A stretch of 64,000 nucleotides of DNA, taken from positions 15,340-79,339 of the forward strand of contig CANDJN010000005.1 in NCBI GenBank assembly GCA_947385085.1. Direction: 5' to 3'. Source of the stretch: an uncultured Erysipelotrichaceae bacterium (GTDB taxonomy: Bacteria > Bacillota_I > Bacilli_A > Erysipelotrichales > Erysipelotrichaceae). Positions 18,473 through 26,695 of this stretch are shown one piece after another (position 1 is the stretch's first letter; each line of letters begins with the position of its first letter). The position numbers and the translations under genes were made by a program. The notes under the pieces were generated by a model that was not told the DNA's origin, made no database searches, and worked only from the letters and a program-made list of their open reading frames with translations.

Positions 18473-18511
18473 AGATAAGCGATTTCATAATCAAAAGGAA
18501 TAACCAATAAG

Positions 18512-18538
18512 CATCCGATTGAAAGATCGGGTGTTTTT
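18512..18538 (+). terminator. Rho-independent terminator after ferritin gene
   Basis: Stem CATCCGAT (18512-18519) pairs with ATCGGGTG (18526-18533) with one G-U pair, 6-base loop, then TTTTT. Confidence 0.8.
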
Positions 18539-18614
18539 CTTATTATTACCGTTTATGATCAGGAATAGCGTTTCTTCCATCAATGTCTTGCTTTCCTGCT
18601 TAACGCATGGGTAT

Positions 18615-18643
18615 TTGTGATAAACGTTTTGTTTAGGTATACA
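18615..18643 (+). promoter_or_regulatory. Candidate promoter of first feoAB operon
   Basis: TTGTGA 18615-18620, 17-bp spacer, TATACA 18638-18643, 26 bases before ATG 18669. Unlike the second feo operon, no TTAGC...GCTAA palindrome is present. Confidence 0.55.
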
Positions 18644-18668
18644 TAAGGTATAGCAGGGAGGTTGTAAT

Positions 18669-18887
18669 ATGACGTTGGATAATGTACCTATAAGGCAAGC
18701 AGTAACGGTTCGAGAATTGCGTGCACAGGGCAGTATTCGCAGGCGATTATTGGATTTGGGAATTACACCCGGTACGAAGATTGAACCGATTCATACATCA
18801 CCATCCGGATTTATGCGAGCCTATTTTGTCAAGGGCACAATGATCGCATTACGGAATAGTGAAAGCAGGGAGATATGGGTAGATTAG
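18669..18887 (+). CDS. feoA: FeoA, ferrous iron transport accessory protein (copy 1)
   Basis: A 72-aa SH3-like protein that assists the FeoB ferrous iron channel on the cytoplasmic side. Seen: the typical RRRLLDLGITPGTKIEPIHT and the closing GTMIALRNSESREIWV. Ribosome site GGGAGG. It lies 12 bp before feoB, with which it is surely co-transcribed, and downstream of ferritin. Confidence 0.88.
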   Translation: MTLDNVPIRQAVTVRELRAQGSIRRRLLDLGITPGTKIEPIHTSPSGFMRAYFVKGTMIALRNSESREIWVD

Positions 18888-18899
18888 AGGGGGGAAGCT

Positions 18900-20996
18900 A
18901 TGTTTTCCAAAATATTGGAAGTCAATGAAGAGATTAATCAGCTATATGCCAAGGAAAATCCGGGAATGCGAATCGCTCTTGTAGGCAATCCCAATGTAGG
19001 AAAAAGTACCGTATTCAATGCGCTTACCGGCATGCATCAGCACACCGGTAACTGGCCGGGGAAGACGGTCGCATTGGCCAGCGGCAGTTTTATTCATCAC
19101 CAGCAGCTACATGAAATGATTGATTTACCGGGGACGTATTCGCTAATGGCACATTCCCGGGAAGAAGAAGTCACACGGAATTTTATTTGCTTTGAGGATT
19201 GTGATGTGTGCGTGGTTGTCTGTGATGCCACATGCTTGGAACGCAATTTGAATCTGGTCTTACAGACACTGGAAATTACTGATCGCGTCATTGTCTGTGT
19301 CAATCTTTGTGATGAAGCGGAAAAAAAGCATATTCATATTGATCAAGAGAAACTGGCACATGCTTTGGGGGTGGATGTGGTAATGATGAGCGCCCGCAGT
19401 GATATTGGTTTGGAGGAATTAAAGGATGCGCTGGCATCCTGTCAAGTGAAAAAACAAACTAAGCATACCGCAAAGGTTCGCTATAATGAAGCGATAGAAT
19501 CCGCTCTTATAAAGATCGAAACCGTGATTAAATGCAAGCAGCTCAATGAACGCTTTCTGGCATTGAAATTATTAGAAGGCGATACTCAATTTGAAACATG
19601 TATTCAAAATATCAATGAGGTTCAACCGGTGGTGGAACAGGAGCGAGAGCGTTTGCGAGATGCAGGAATGGAAGGACAACTGGAGGATGAAATTGTTCAT
19701 GCCATCTCCCAAAAGGCAGCGGCGATCAGTGCGGAATGCATTACCTTTGACGACATTCATTACTATGAGCGTGATCGCAAGATTGATCAGATTGTAACCC
19801 ATAAGGTATGGGGTGTCTTATTAATGATTGCTTTATTGGGGGTTATATTCTGGATTACCATTTATGCGGCCAATATTCCCAGTGCAATGTTAACGGATAT
19901 GTTTGGATGGGGGGAAGGAAAGCTTAATCAATTTTTAATAGGACTTGAAGTCGATGAGACGCTGCGCTCGATATGCATGGATGGCATATACAAAACATTG
20001 GCATGGGTCATATCGGTGATGTTGCCGCCTATGGCTATTTTCTTTCCATTATTTACGATATTGGAAGACTTTGGTTATTTGCCGCGTGTCGCGTTTAACT
20101 TGGACGGCTATTTTCGCAAGGCAAAGGCTTGTGGTAAACAAGCCTTGACAATGAGCATGGGATTTGGCTGTAATGCGGTCGGAGTAAGCGGTTGTCGCAT
20201 TATTGATTCTGAGCGGGAACGACTTATAGCCATATTAACGAATAACTTCGTGCCATGTAACGGTCGTTTTCCCACCTTGATTGCGATCATTACCATGTTT
20301 TTTGCGGGTGTATTCGCTGCGCCATGGGATGGAATCGCCTCCGCGTTGTTGTTAACAGGGATTATACTGCTAGGTGTATTGTTGACCTTTTGGATCTCAC
20401 GACTGCTAAGCATGACACTATTAAAAGGGGTACCCTCCGGTTTTACCCTGGAACTTCCCCCTTATCGGAAACCGCAATTCGGCAAGGTTATCGTTCGCTC
20501 GATCTTTGATCGGACTCTGTTTGTATTGGGCCGCGCAATCAGCGTAGCGATCCCGGCCGGAGCACTGATTTGGATCATGGCGAATATCATTATACAGGAT
20601 CAAACGCTATTGGCAATGATTGCGGGGATATTGGATCCCTTTGCCAAGCAGCTCGGTCTTGACGGAGTGATTTTATTGGCATTTATCTTGGGCTTTCCTG
20701 CCAATGAAATCGTCGTTCCGATCATCATTATGGCATATCTTTCATCTTCCTATCTACTGGATATGGATAATCTGTCCATGCTAAAAGAATTACTTGTGGC
20801 AAATGGCTGGACTTGGATTACAGCGGTATGTACAATGCTGTTTTCATTGATTCATTTTCCTTGTGCCACCACAGTATGGACAATAAAAAAAGAGACCGGA
20901 AGCTGGAAATGGACGATCTTATCGGTACTCATTCCTACTCTCACCGGCATCTTGGTATGCTTTATTGTCTCTCATGTGGCATTATTGTTTTATTAA
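18900..20996 (+). CDS. feoB: FeoB, ferrous iron transporter (copy 1)
   Basis: A 698-aa ferrous iron transporter with an N-terminal GTPase. Seen: G1 GNPNVGKST (about residues 29-37), G2/G3 region with DLPGTYSL, G4-like NLCDEA, a helical spacer, then a membrane domain from about 305 with two Gate regions (LEDFGYLPRVAF and GFGCNAVGVSG), and a hydrophobic C-terminus. The N-terminus carries about 20 extra residues before the GTPase. GGGGGAAGCT precedes ATG. It is about 45 percent of the window away from a second feoB (47870) whose G1 is GNPNCGKTT and whose promoter differs, so the two systems probably respond to different signals. Confidence 0.93.
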   Translation: MFSKILEVNEEINQLYAKENPGMRIALVGNPNVGKSTVFNALTGMHQHTGNWPGKTVALASGSFIHHQQLHEMIDLPGTYSLMAHSREEEVTRNFICFEDCDVCVVVCDATCLERNLNLVLQTLEITDRVIVCVNLCDEAEKKHIHIDQEKLAHALGVDVVMMSARSDIGLEELKDALASCQVKKQTKHTAKVRYNEAIESALIKIETVIKCKQLNERFLALKLLEGDTQFETCIQNINEVQPVVEQERERLRDAGMEGQLEDEIVHAISQKAAAISAECITFDDIHYYERDRKIDQIVTHKVWGVLLMIALLGVIFWITIYAANIPSAMLTDMFGWGEGKLNQFLIGLEVDETLRSICMDGIYKTLAWVISVMLPPMAIFFPLFTILEDFGYLPRVAFNLDGYFRKAKACGKQALTMSMGFGCNAVGVSGCRIIDSERERLIAILTNNFVPCNGRFPTLIAIITMFFAGVFAAPWDGIASALLLTGIILLGVLLTFWISRLLSMTLLKGVPSGFTLELPPYRKPQFGKVIVRSIFDRTLFVLGRAISVAIPAGALIWIMANIIIQDQTLLAMIAGILDPFAKQLGLDGVILLAFILGFPANEIVVPIIIMAYLSSSYLLDMDNLSMLKELLVANGWTWITAVCTMLFSLIHFPCATTVWTIKKETGSWKWTILSVLIPTLTGILVCFIVSHVALLFY

Positions 20997-21006
20997 CGAA
21001 AAGAAA

Positions 21007-21061
21007 CAAGATTCTTCGATTCAGCTTTATCATAAAGCAAACGAGGAATCGTGTTTTTTTT
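21007..21061 (+). terminator. Terminator after feoB
   Basis: CAAGATTCTTCG (21007-21018) pairs with CGAGGAATCGTG (21042-21053) apart from one mismatch and a G-U; an inner hairpin GCTTTAT/ATAAAGC sits at 21024-21038; eight T follow. Confidence 0.7.
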
Positions 21062-22361
21062 ACGAGAATAATTTGTTTTCAGAGCGATGATAATTATTCT
21101 GATAGCCATAGCATTCCTCATCGGCTAAGGGGAATGCCTGAGCCAGCATGTTGGCAAGGAATAAGTCCGCTCCCATTTGCTGCTCATAATATTGACAGTG
21201 AATGCCAAGCTTTTCACAACTGGGCGAGATCAGCTGATGTAGATTGCGGGAATGAAGAATGAATGTTTCCGCAATTCCTCGCTCTTGAAACAATTGGCAT
21301 AAAAACAGATCAATTTCTTTCTGTAGGGTCGCAATCGGACTCATGTGTACCGTTGCTGTTTTGGTGAAATGATCATTGATGGCAGACAAGTGTACCTTGA
21401 TTTCATGGCCATTCGGAACTGCCTGCAGCATAAGGTGAATTTTTTCATTGGTATGAGGGATTGTCGGTATATCATCTTTCTCATCATCATAATTGTCCAC
21501 ATTGCGGTTAATATGAAAAGCTTCGACTACAATATCGTTTTCGCGCACCCGCAATACTTGATTATCCCCCAATGAGGGAAGGACAGGTGTACGCTTTAGA
21601 ATTGAATAAAAATCATTCAGAAGCTCCACTGCTAATTCTTTTTCGGCACGATTCATTGCTCGCGGCAGCTGGCCGGGTTCATTTTTAAAGCAAAGATTAT
21701 GTTGATGGTAAAGCGGCAATTCACTGTGTTCTATATCTTCATAAAGAAAATCAAAGGTGAATGCGTTGGTAAATAACAAATCCGGATCTTCATTCATGGA
21801 ATTTAAAATAGAACGGACAAATTCATTTTCATCAGCGAAAGCCATTAATTCCATGCCGTTATCTAATACATCCAGATAGAATAGAAAAGGGCGTTCATCC
21901 GTCTCAGTAATTATGAGATATGGCGCTATTGTTTTTCGCTGCTCTAAGTCCGTTCTTATATTTTCTAATAAGTCATCAGTCATCTGTTCCAGTTCCTCAT
22001 CAAGAAAAAGTTCGTCTAAATGCTTTTGAAGCTCTTGCATATGATGTTCAGGGTATAATAATTGAATAGAATGTGAAAACTCATTGACTTGTTCTATCAC
22101 TTTTATGACAACATTTTCATTTTTGCTTTTTTGATAATATGTATATTGAAAGGTAGTGTAATTCTCTAACCATTGCTCGACTGGTAGATCTTCCTGATCT
22201 TCAATAATCCTATGATTGAGAAAGGAAAATTTTCCATCATCCTTCCATTGAAATAAAATTAAGATTGCTTGATGCAGTTGTTTCAGTGTAATCGATCCGG
22301 CAACTTGTAAATGAAACATCTTTTGCGCCTGTGTGATTTGAATAAGATAAGCATGACTCAT
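21060..22361 (-). CDS. Protein of unknown function, pRiA4b ORF-3-like N-terminus
   Basis: A 433-aa soluble, acidic protein. The first 60 residues (IQITQAQKMFHLQVAGSITL ... QLHQAILILFQWKDDGKFSF) resemble the pRiA4b ORF-3/IS1096-like domain. The middle and C-terminal parts look like the DUF6930/DUF7309 type proteins of Bacillota (RPFLFYLDVLDNGMELMAFA, RNLHQLISPSCEKLG), but I assign no function. No signal peptide, membrane segment or catalytic motif is evident. Convergent with feoB, it ends inside the terminator and stands alone on the minus strand. Confidence 0.7.
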   Translation of the reverse strand: MSHAYLIQITQAQKMFHLQVAGSITLKQLHQAILILFQWKDDGKFSFLNHRIIEDQEDLPVEQWLENYTTFQYTYYQKSKNENVVIKVIEQVNEFSHSIQLLYPEHHMQELQKHLDELFLDEELEQMTDDLLENIRTDLEQRKTIAPYLIITETDERPFLFYLDVLDNGMELMAFADENEFVRSILNSMNEDPDLLFTNAFTFDFLYEDIEHSELPLYHQHNLCFKNEPGQLPRAMNRAEKELAVELLNDFYSILKRTPVLPSLGDNQVLRVRENDIVVEAFHINRNVDNYDDEKDDIPTIPHTNEKIHLMLQAVPNGHEIKVHLSAINDHFTKTATVHMSPIATLQKEIDLFLCQLFQERGIAETFILHSRNLHQLISPSCEKLGIHCQYYEQQMGADLFLANMLAQAFPLADEECYGYQNNYHRSENKLFS

Positions 22362-22477
22362 AATCTCACCCTTTCTTTGACATAATTATGCAAAAATATA
22401 CAATTTTTGTCTATCGAAAATTATTGCTTTTGTTTGTCTTTTTTTTAGGTGTTTTTTTATCTGATGAAAACATCGAG

Positions 22478-22493
22478 ATTGTAAGCTTACAAT
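22478..22493. promoter_or_regulatory. Perfect 16-bp palindrome in divergent intergenic region
   Basis: ATTGTAAGCTTACAAT is a perfect palindrome lying between the minus-strand unknown gene (21060-22361) and rdgB. It has the look of a repressor operator; the regulator is unknown. Confidence 0.5.
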
Positions 22494-22603
22494 GTAAAGA
22501 TATTGACAAATAATGAAATTTTTTTGATGTGATAAAATAGCCTGTTCCTACGGTTGTTTAACAAAACTTAATAAGATTATGAATAAAGAAAAGTCGATTT
22601 TAT

Positions 22604-22632
22604 TTGTTTTCAGTAGTGTTTCCTTGTATAAT
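22604..22632 (+). promoter_or_regulatory. Promoter of rdgB-trmL operon
   Basis: TTGTTT 22604-22609, 17-bp spacer, TATAAT 22627-22632; ribosome site AAAGGAG before ATG 22665. Confidence 0.65.
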
Positions 22633-22664
22633 ACGCGTATAAACAAAAGAAAGGAGCTTCCTTT

Positions 22665-23255
22665 ATGAAACCTTTGATGATAGCGACATCCAATGCCCAT
22701 AAGGTGGAAGAATTTTGTCGAATGCTGGAACCGCTGGGATACGAAATACAAAGCCTGTTGGATTATCAAGATTCTTTTGATATTGAGGAAACAGGAACGA
22801 CCTTTCAGGAGAATGCTTTGATTAAGGCAAGAACAGTGTATGAAAAGCTGCATATTCCTGTCATTAGTGATGATTCCGGTTTAGCAGTGAATGCCATGAA
22901 TGGAGCCCCAGGCATCTACAGTGCTCGTTTTATGGGTTATGATTGCGATTATGATATAAAAAATCAGGCAATTATCGACGCGGTTGCCCAATCACAGGAT
23001 AAAGGAGCGCAATATGTCTGTGCCATTGCTTATGTAGAAGAAAACGGTCTTGAGCATGTCTTTACCGGTATTGTTGAAGGCGAAATTACTACAGAAATGA
23101 TGGGAACCAATGGCTTTGGGTATGATCCGATTTTCTATTATCCGCCGTATGGCACAACGTTAGCGAATGTCAGTGAGGACCAAAAGAATCAAGTGAGTCA
23201 TCGCTATCGTGCTTTAAAGCAGCTGATGGAATATATGGAGGATAAAGACTCATGA
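22665..23255 (+). CDS. rdgB: Non-canonical purine NTP pyrophosphatase (RdgB/HAM1)
   Basis: A 196-aa XTP/dITP diphosphatase that removes deaminated purine nucleotides. Seen: IATSNAHKVEEF at the N-terminus, TFQENALIKARTVY, ISDDSGLAV with the catalytic Asp pair, GIYSARFMG, GFGYDPIFYYP and VSHRYRALKQL. Full length and intact. It overlaps the trmL start by 4 bases (ATGA), so the two are translationally coupled. Confidence 0.94.
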   Translation: MKPLMIATSNAHKVEEFCRMLEPLGYEIQSLLDYQDSFDIEETGTTFQENALIKARTVYEKLHIPVISDDSGLAVNAMNGAPGIYSARFMGYDCDYDIKNQAIIDAVAQSQDKGAQYVCAIAYVEENGLEHVFTGIVEGEITTEMMGTNGFGYDPIFYYPPYGTTLANVSEDQKNQVSHRYRALKQLMEYMEDKDS

Positions 23256-23764
23256 TACATGTTGTGTTATATGAACCGGAAATTCCGCAAAACACCGGTA
23301 ATATCATGCGTACCTGCATGGCGGCAGGATGTCGGCTTCATCTCATTGAACCGCTTGGCTTTCAGCTTGATGAAAAGCATTTGCGCCGCAGTGCCATGGA
23401 TTATATTAAGGAAGTGGATTATCACTGCTATCCCAATTGGAATAGCTTTATCACAAGCCATCCCAGTGAGCATTACTATTTTATGACCCGCTATGGCATC
23501 AAGGCGCCCTCTGAGTTTGACTTCTCACAAATTAAGGAAGACATTTATTTTATTTTGGGCAAAGAAAGCACCGGCATACCCAAGGAGATTTTGCGCAAGC
23601 ATTTGGATCACTGCATGCGCTTACCGATGAAAGCATCAGCGCGTTCGCTCAATTTGGCTAATTGTGCTGCGATTATTGTATATGAAGCCTTGCGGCAACT
23701 AGATTATCCAAATCTGTCTCGATCCGAGGTCATCAAGGGCGAGGACTGGTTAAAACGCTTATGA
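23252..23764 (+). CDS. trmL: tRNA (cytidine(34)-2'-O)-methyltransferase TrmL
   Basis: A 170-aa SPOUT-class methyltransferase that methylates the wobble ribose of certain tRNA-Leu. Seen: VLYEPEIPQNTGNIMRTCMA, the knot motifs FILGKESTGIPKEIL and RSLNLANCAAIIVYE. Full length. It sits between rdgB and a membrane-protein gene with 4-base overlaps at both ends. Confidence 0.93.
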   Translation: MIHVVLYEPEIPQNTGNIMRTCMAAGCRLHLIEPLGFQLDEKHLRRSAMDYIKEVDYHCYPNWNSFITSHPSEHYYFMTRYGIKAPSEFDFSQIKEDIYFILGKESTGIPKEILRKHLDHCMRLPMKASARSLNLANCAAIIVYEALRQLDYPNLSRSEVIKGEDWLKRL

Positions 23765-24366
23765 CTCATTTGGACACCTTTTTGGATACGAAAGAAAAAC
23801 GCGGCTGTGCCTTTGCGCTTGTCGTCATTATGGCGGTGATGACGTTATCTATCGCTTATTTGCGTCAAAGCAGAATGCTCATAGCGATTCGCGATTATGA
23901 CGATGTGTTTTATTTACTGCGATCCTCGCTGATTGATCAAACATACTTATCACGATTCATTGTAACACTGATCCAATATGACAGCGTGAATGCGCGCACA
24001 TTGATCCAAATTATATTTTCAGCTCTTAGAATGGGAGAGGTTATCATCTTTCTGGCATGGATTCTGTTGGGAATGAGCCAAGCATACCGGCGCGTTTTTC
24101 ATTGGTTATTGGGCTTATTTGTGATTTGGATTTTGGCGGTAGCGGTGATGATATATTCGGCTTTGCATGCGCAAACACTAATGCAGGCAGTAACGCTTTT
24201 GCATCAGATCGGCTATGTAACATCAGGAGTAGTCAGTATGGAATTAATCATACAATGCTTTGCCTTCCTTCGTTTTGCGTTTGCTTATCGTAAAGCGTTA
24301 AAATATCAGGTTGTAGAAATATATGAACCAAATGATCCATCCCAAGAAAAAACATACGGTCAATGA
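23761..24366 (+). CDS. Membrane protein of unknown function
   Basis: A 201-aa protein with four or five hydrophobic helices (about 17-35, 80-100, 107-131, 140-170). It has a cytoplasmic-looking N-terminus, TKEKRGCAF, and a charged C-terminal tail ending EKTYGQ. The start ATGA overlaps the trmL stop. I recognise no family. The codons for its last residues form the 5' arm of the terminator. Confidence 0.7.
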   Translation: MTHLDTFLDTKEKRGCAFALVVIMAVMTLSIAYLRQSRMLIAIRDYDDVFYLLRSSLIDQTYLSRFIVTLIQYDSVNARTLIQIIFSALRMGEVIIFLAWILLGMSQAYRRVFHWLLGLFVIWILAVAVMIYSALHAQTLMQAVTLLHQIGYVTSGVVSMELIIQCFAFLRFAFAYRKALKYQVVEIYEPNDPSQEKTYGQ

Positions 24367-24389
24367 CATTTGTCCTCCGTATGTTTTTT
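24347..24389. terminator. Bidirectional terminator overlapping a stop codon
   Basis: CATACGG (24353-24359) pairs with CCGTATG (24377-24383), with T7 on the plus side and A6 before the stem for the minus strand. It can serve both converging genes. Confidence 0.75.
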
Positions 24390-24395
24390 TGCTAT

Positions 24396-24644
24396 TTAGA
24401 ATTCTTTTAAGCTTTTCAAATTGGTTGATTCGTTGCCATCATTCATACCGCGAATATGACGAGCGCCATCACGACCGGTAAAAGGCAGAGCGTTTTCAAT
24501 TTTGCCGGCTTCTACCGCTTCCAAAGCCTGCTCGTAATCATAAACCTTACCGTTGTTGTCCTTGAATTCACTTAAGGTTCCATCCGCATTACGACGGGCC
24601 GCTACAAAACGGGTTTTTTTGTTTTCATTCTTTTCTTTTTTCAT
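24396..24644 (-). CDS. DUF3892 family small protein
   Basis: An 82-aa hydrophilic protein. DUF3892 features seen: VAARRNADGTLSEFKDNNGK, YDYEQALEAVEAGKIE and PFTGRDGARHIRGMNDG. Function unknown. Start placed at ATG 24644 because AGGAGG lies 7 bases upstream; an upstream in-frame ATG (24662) would make that site coding. It is a monocistronic unit convergent with the membrane-protein gene. Confidence 0.82.
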   Translation of the reverse strand: MKKEKNENKKTRFVAARRNADGTLSEFKDNNGKVYDYEQALEAVEAGKIENALPFTGRDGARHIRGMNDGNESTNLKSLKEF

Positions 24645-24787
24645 TTTTATTACCTCCTGCACTTATTGTGAACCAAGTAAAAAGCAATTATACCAAAATT
24701 AATCACTAGGAAATTTTGGAAAAAATGATCACCTTTTGAAATTTTATTGCGTTCGTATTATAATACATAGCATGTGAGGTGAAAGTC

Positions 24788-25834
24788 ATGTATAGTTTTA
24801 ATAATGATTATAGTGAAGGTGCCTGTGAAGAAATCATGGCGGCTTTGAATAACACCAACCGTTGTCAAAGCGCAGGATATGGCTTGGATGAATATTGTGA
24901 ATCAGCGCGCAGAAAAATTAAAAAGCAGCTTCAATGCGAAAACTGTGATGTACATTTTGTCGTGGGCGGTACCCAATGCAATCAAATCGTGATCGCATCC
25001 GCATTGCGTCCTTATGAAGCGGTGATTTCAGCAGTGAGTGGACATATCAATGTGCACGAAACCGGAGCGATTGAGGCATGCGGTCATAAAGTATTGGTGG
25101 GAGATGGAAACGATGGCAAGCTCAGCGCCCAGGGAGTACGCAAGGTGATGGAAGCGCATAGCGATGAGCATATGGTCAAACCGGCGATGGTTTATATCTC
25201 CAATGCGACTGAGGTGGGCACTGTGTATACCAAGGCGGAGTTGTCCGCATTGCGTCAGGTTTGTGACGAATATGGTCTGTACCTGTATATGGACGGTGCG
25301 CGGCTGCCAATGGCCTTAGTAGCTGCGGATAACGATATGCAGCTGGAAGATTTACAACGTTATTGCGACATCTGTTACTTGGGCGGCACCAAATGCGGTG
25401 CTTTGTTTGGCGAGGCGATCGTGATCTTTCACGATGCGTTAAAGAAGAATTTTCGCTATCAGATGAAACAGCGTGGTGGCTTGCTTGCGAAGGGACGACT
25501 GTTGGGAGTGCAATTTGATGCCTTGTTTAGTGATGATCTATATTTAGAACTGGCAAGACATGCGGTGGATATGGCACAACGCCTACAAAAGGGTATGAAG
25601 GATTTAGGCATTTCCATGTATGTGACCACGACAACCAATCAAATTTTTCCGATTTTGCATCGCAATGTCATCGAGCGCATGGCAAAGGAATACGTATTTC
25701 AGATATGGGAAAAATGGGATGAATCAAGCGATGTGGTACGCTTTGTCACATCTTGGGCATGTGAGGAAAGTGCTGTAGAGGAATGCCTTGCATGGCTTAA
25801 AAAAGCATTGGACAAAAATCCTCAGCAATCATAA
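24788..25834 (+). CDS. ltaA: Low-specificity L-threonine aldolase
   Basis: A 348-aa PLP enzyme of fold type I that cleaves L-threonine or allo-threonine to glycine and acetaldehyde. Seen: SFNNDYSEGACEEIMAAL at the N-terminus, VVGGTQCNQIVI, HINVHETGAIEACGH, MDGARLPMAL with the PLP Asp, and YLGGTKCGALFGEA with the Schiff-base Lys (about residue 201). ATG 24788 is preferred, with GAGGTGA 4-5 bases upstream; a GTG at 24779 is in frame. Monocistronic, ending at a palindromic terminator. Confidence 0.9.
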   Translation: MYSFNNDYSEGACEEIMAALNNTNRCQSAGYGLDEYCESARRKIKKQLQCENCDVHFVVGGTQCNQIVIASALRPYEAVISAVSGHINVHETGAIEACGHKVLVGDGNDGKLSAQGVRKVMEAHSDEHMVKPAMVYISNATEVGTVYTKAELSALRQVCDEYGLYLYMDGARLPMALVAADNDMQLEDLQRYCDICYLGGTKCGALFGEAIVIFHDALKKNFRYQMKQRGGLLAKGRLLGVQFDALFSDDLYLELARHAVDMAQRLQKGMKDLGISMYVTTTTNQIFPILHRNVIERMAKEYVFQIWEKWDESSDVVRFVTSWACEESAVEECLAWLKKALDKNPQQS

Positions 25835-25837
25835 ATA

Positions 25838-25861
25838 AAAATACGCCTAGGCGTATTTTTT
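25838..25861. terminator. Perfectly palindromic bidirectional terminator
   Basis: ATACGC-CTAG-GCGTAT flanked by A5 and T5 forms a perfect palindrome of 24 bp, serving the converging threonine aldolase and flavin reductase genes. The minus gene stop codon sits at its edge. Confidence 0.8.
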
Positions 25862-26363
25862 ACTTATCATGAAGCAGAACCTTTTCTATTTCTCCGACAT
25901 AGAGAAAATGATAATCCTTGCTGGGGTAATTCTTTTGATCGACCATCGCGTCCTGAAAGCCTTCCGGATCCAGTTCCTGCGCAAATAGCTTGCGGCAAAT
26001 AAGTGCTTCGTTTGCCTGATCAAAATAAGGGGCATGGTCTTTGATCACCGTCAGGTTCGCATGAGCAATTTTATCCTCATCACGGCCACTGGCTTTTCCC
26101 ATATAGGCAAGCATATCCCGCTGATCCTCTCCATAAAAGGTCAGCGCAAAGTGATCGTTTGCGTCGATCAACGGCTTGGTAAAGCGCTGGGGACGAACAA
26201 AGATGAATGCGACGGGTTTGTTCCAAAGGATTCCCATACCACCCCAGGAAGCCGTCATGGCATTGACGCGTTCCTCATGCTCGGCACTGATTAACATCCA
26301 TTGTTTTCCGATTTTGTGAAAGACATTGCCTTTCCAATCTTCGATATTTATTTCCTTCCACAT
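25860..26363 (-). CDS. Flavin reductase family protein
   Basis: A 167-aa FMN-binding split-barrel protein. Seen: MLISAEHEERVNAMTASWGG, PVAFIFVRPQRFTKPLID, FALTFYGEDQRDMLAYMGKA and a closing FLYVGEIEKVLL. Family members reduce flavins or act as NADPH:FMN oxidoreductases; the partner here is unknown. AGGAGG precedes ATG. Monocistronic. Confidence 0.85.
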   Translation of the reverse strand: MWKEINIEDWKGNVFHKIGKQWMLISAEHEERVNAMTASWGGMGILWNKPVAFIFVRPQRFTKPLIDANDHFALTFYGEDQRDMLAYMGKASGRDEDKIAHANLTVIKDHAPYFDQANEALICRKLFAQELDPEGFQDAMVDQKNYPSKDYHFLYVGEIEKVLLHDK

Positions 26364-26498
26364 GATATTTCCTCCTGTTCTTTAGGTATTATAATGATAT
26401 GCGATCGCTTTGTAAAGCGTGCGCAGAAAGGCGCTGGATGATTTGTTGCGCTCTAGATGGCAAAGCAACTCACAAGTTGTGAAAAAGCGCTGTCGTCA

Positions 26499-26526
26499 TT
26501 GAAATTTAAAAAAAATCAAGTATAAT
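26499..26526 (+). promoter_or_regulatory. Promoter of small-membrane-protein/corC operon
   Basis: TTGAAA 26499-26504, 16-bp A-rich spacer, TATAAT 26521-26526, 20 bases before ATG 26546. Confidence 0.6.
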
Positions 26527-26545
26527 ATTGCTGAGAGGTGAGCAT

Positions 26546-26692
26546 ATGCTTGAATGTATCAGTGATTACTTATCATTTGGAGTATTGATGGCGTTTCCCA
26601 TCTCTTGGATTCTTTTCTTTTTGGTGAAGCTTATTCGCCGCCGAAGGGAAAAGCTGCTAGCGAATCAGGAAAAATATTATAGGGAGTGGTAA
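26546..26692 (+). CDS. Small single-pass membrane protein
   Basis: A 48-aa ORF. A hydrophobic segment VLMAFPISWILFFLVKLI (residues 13-30) is followed by RRRR and a charged tail ending YYREW. GAGAGGTGA is 5 bases before ATG. It ends 4 bases before the TTG start of the CorC-type gene, with the ribosome site of that gene in its last codons, so coupling is likely. No family recognised. Confidence 0.6.
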   Translation: MLECISDYLSFGVLMAFPISWILFFLVKLIRRRREKLLANQEKYYREW

Positions 26693-26695
26693 GTC

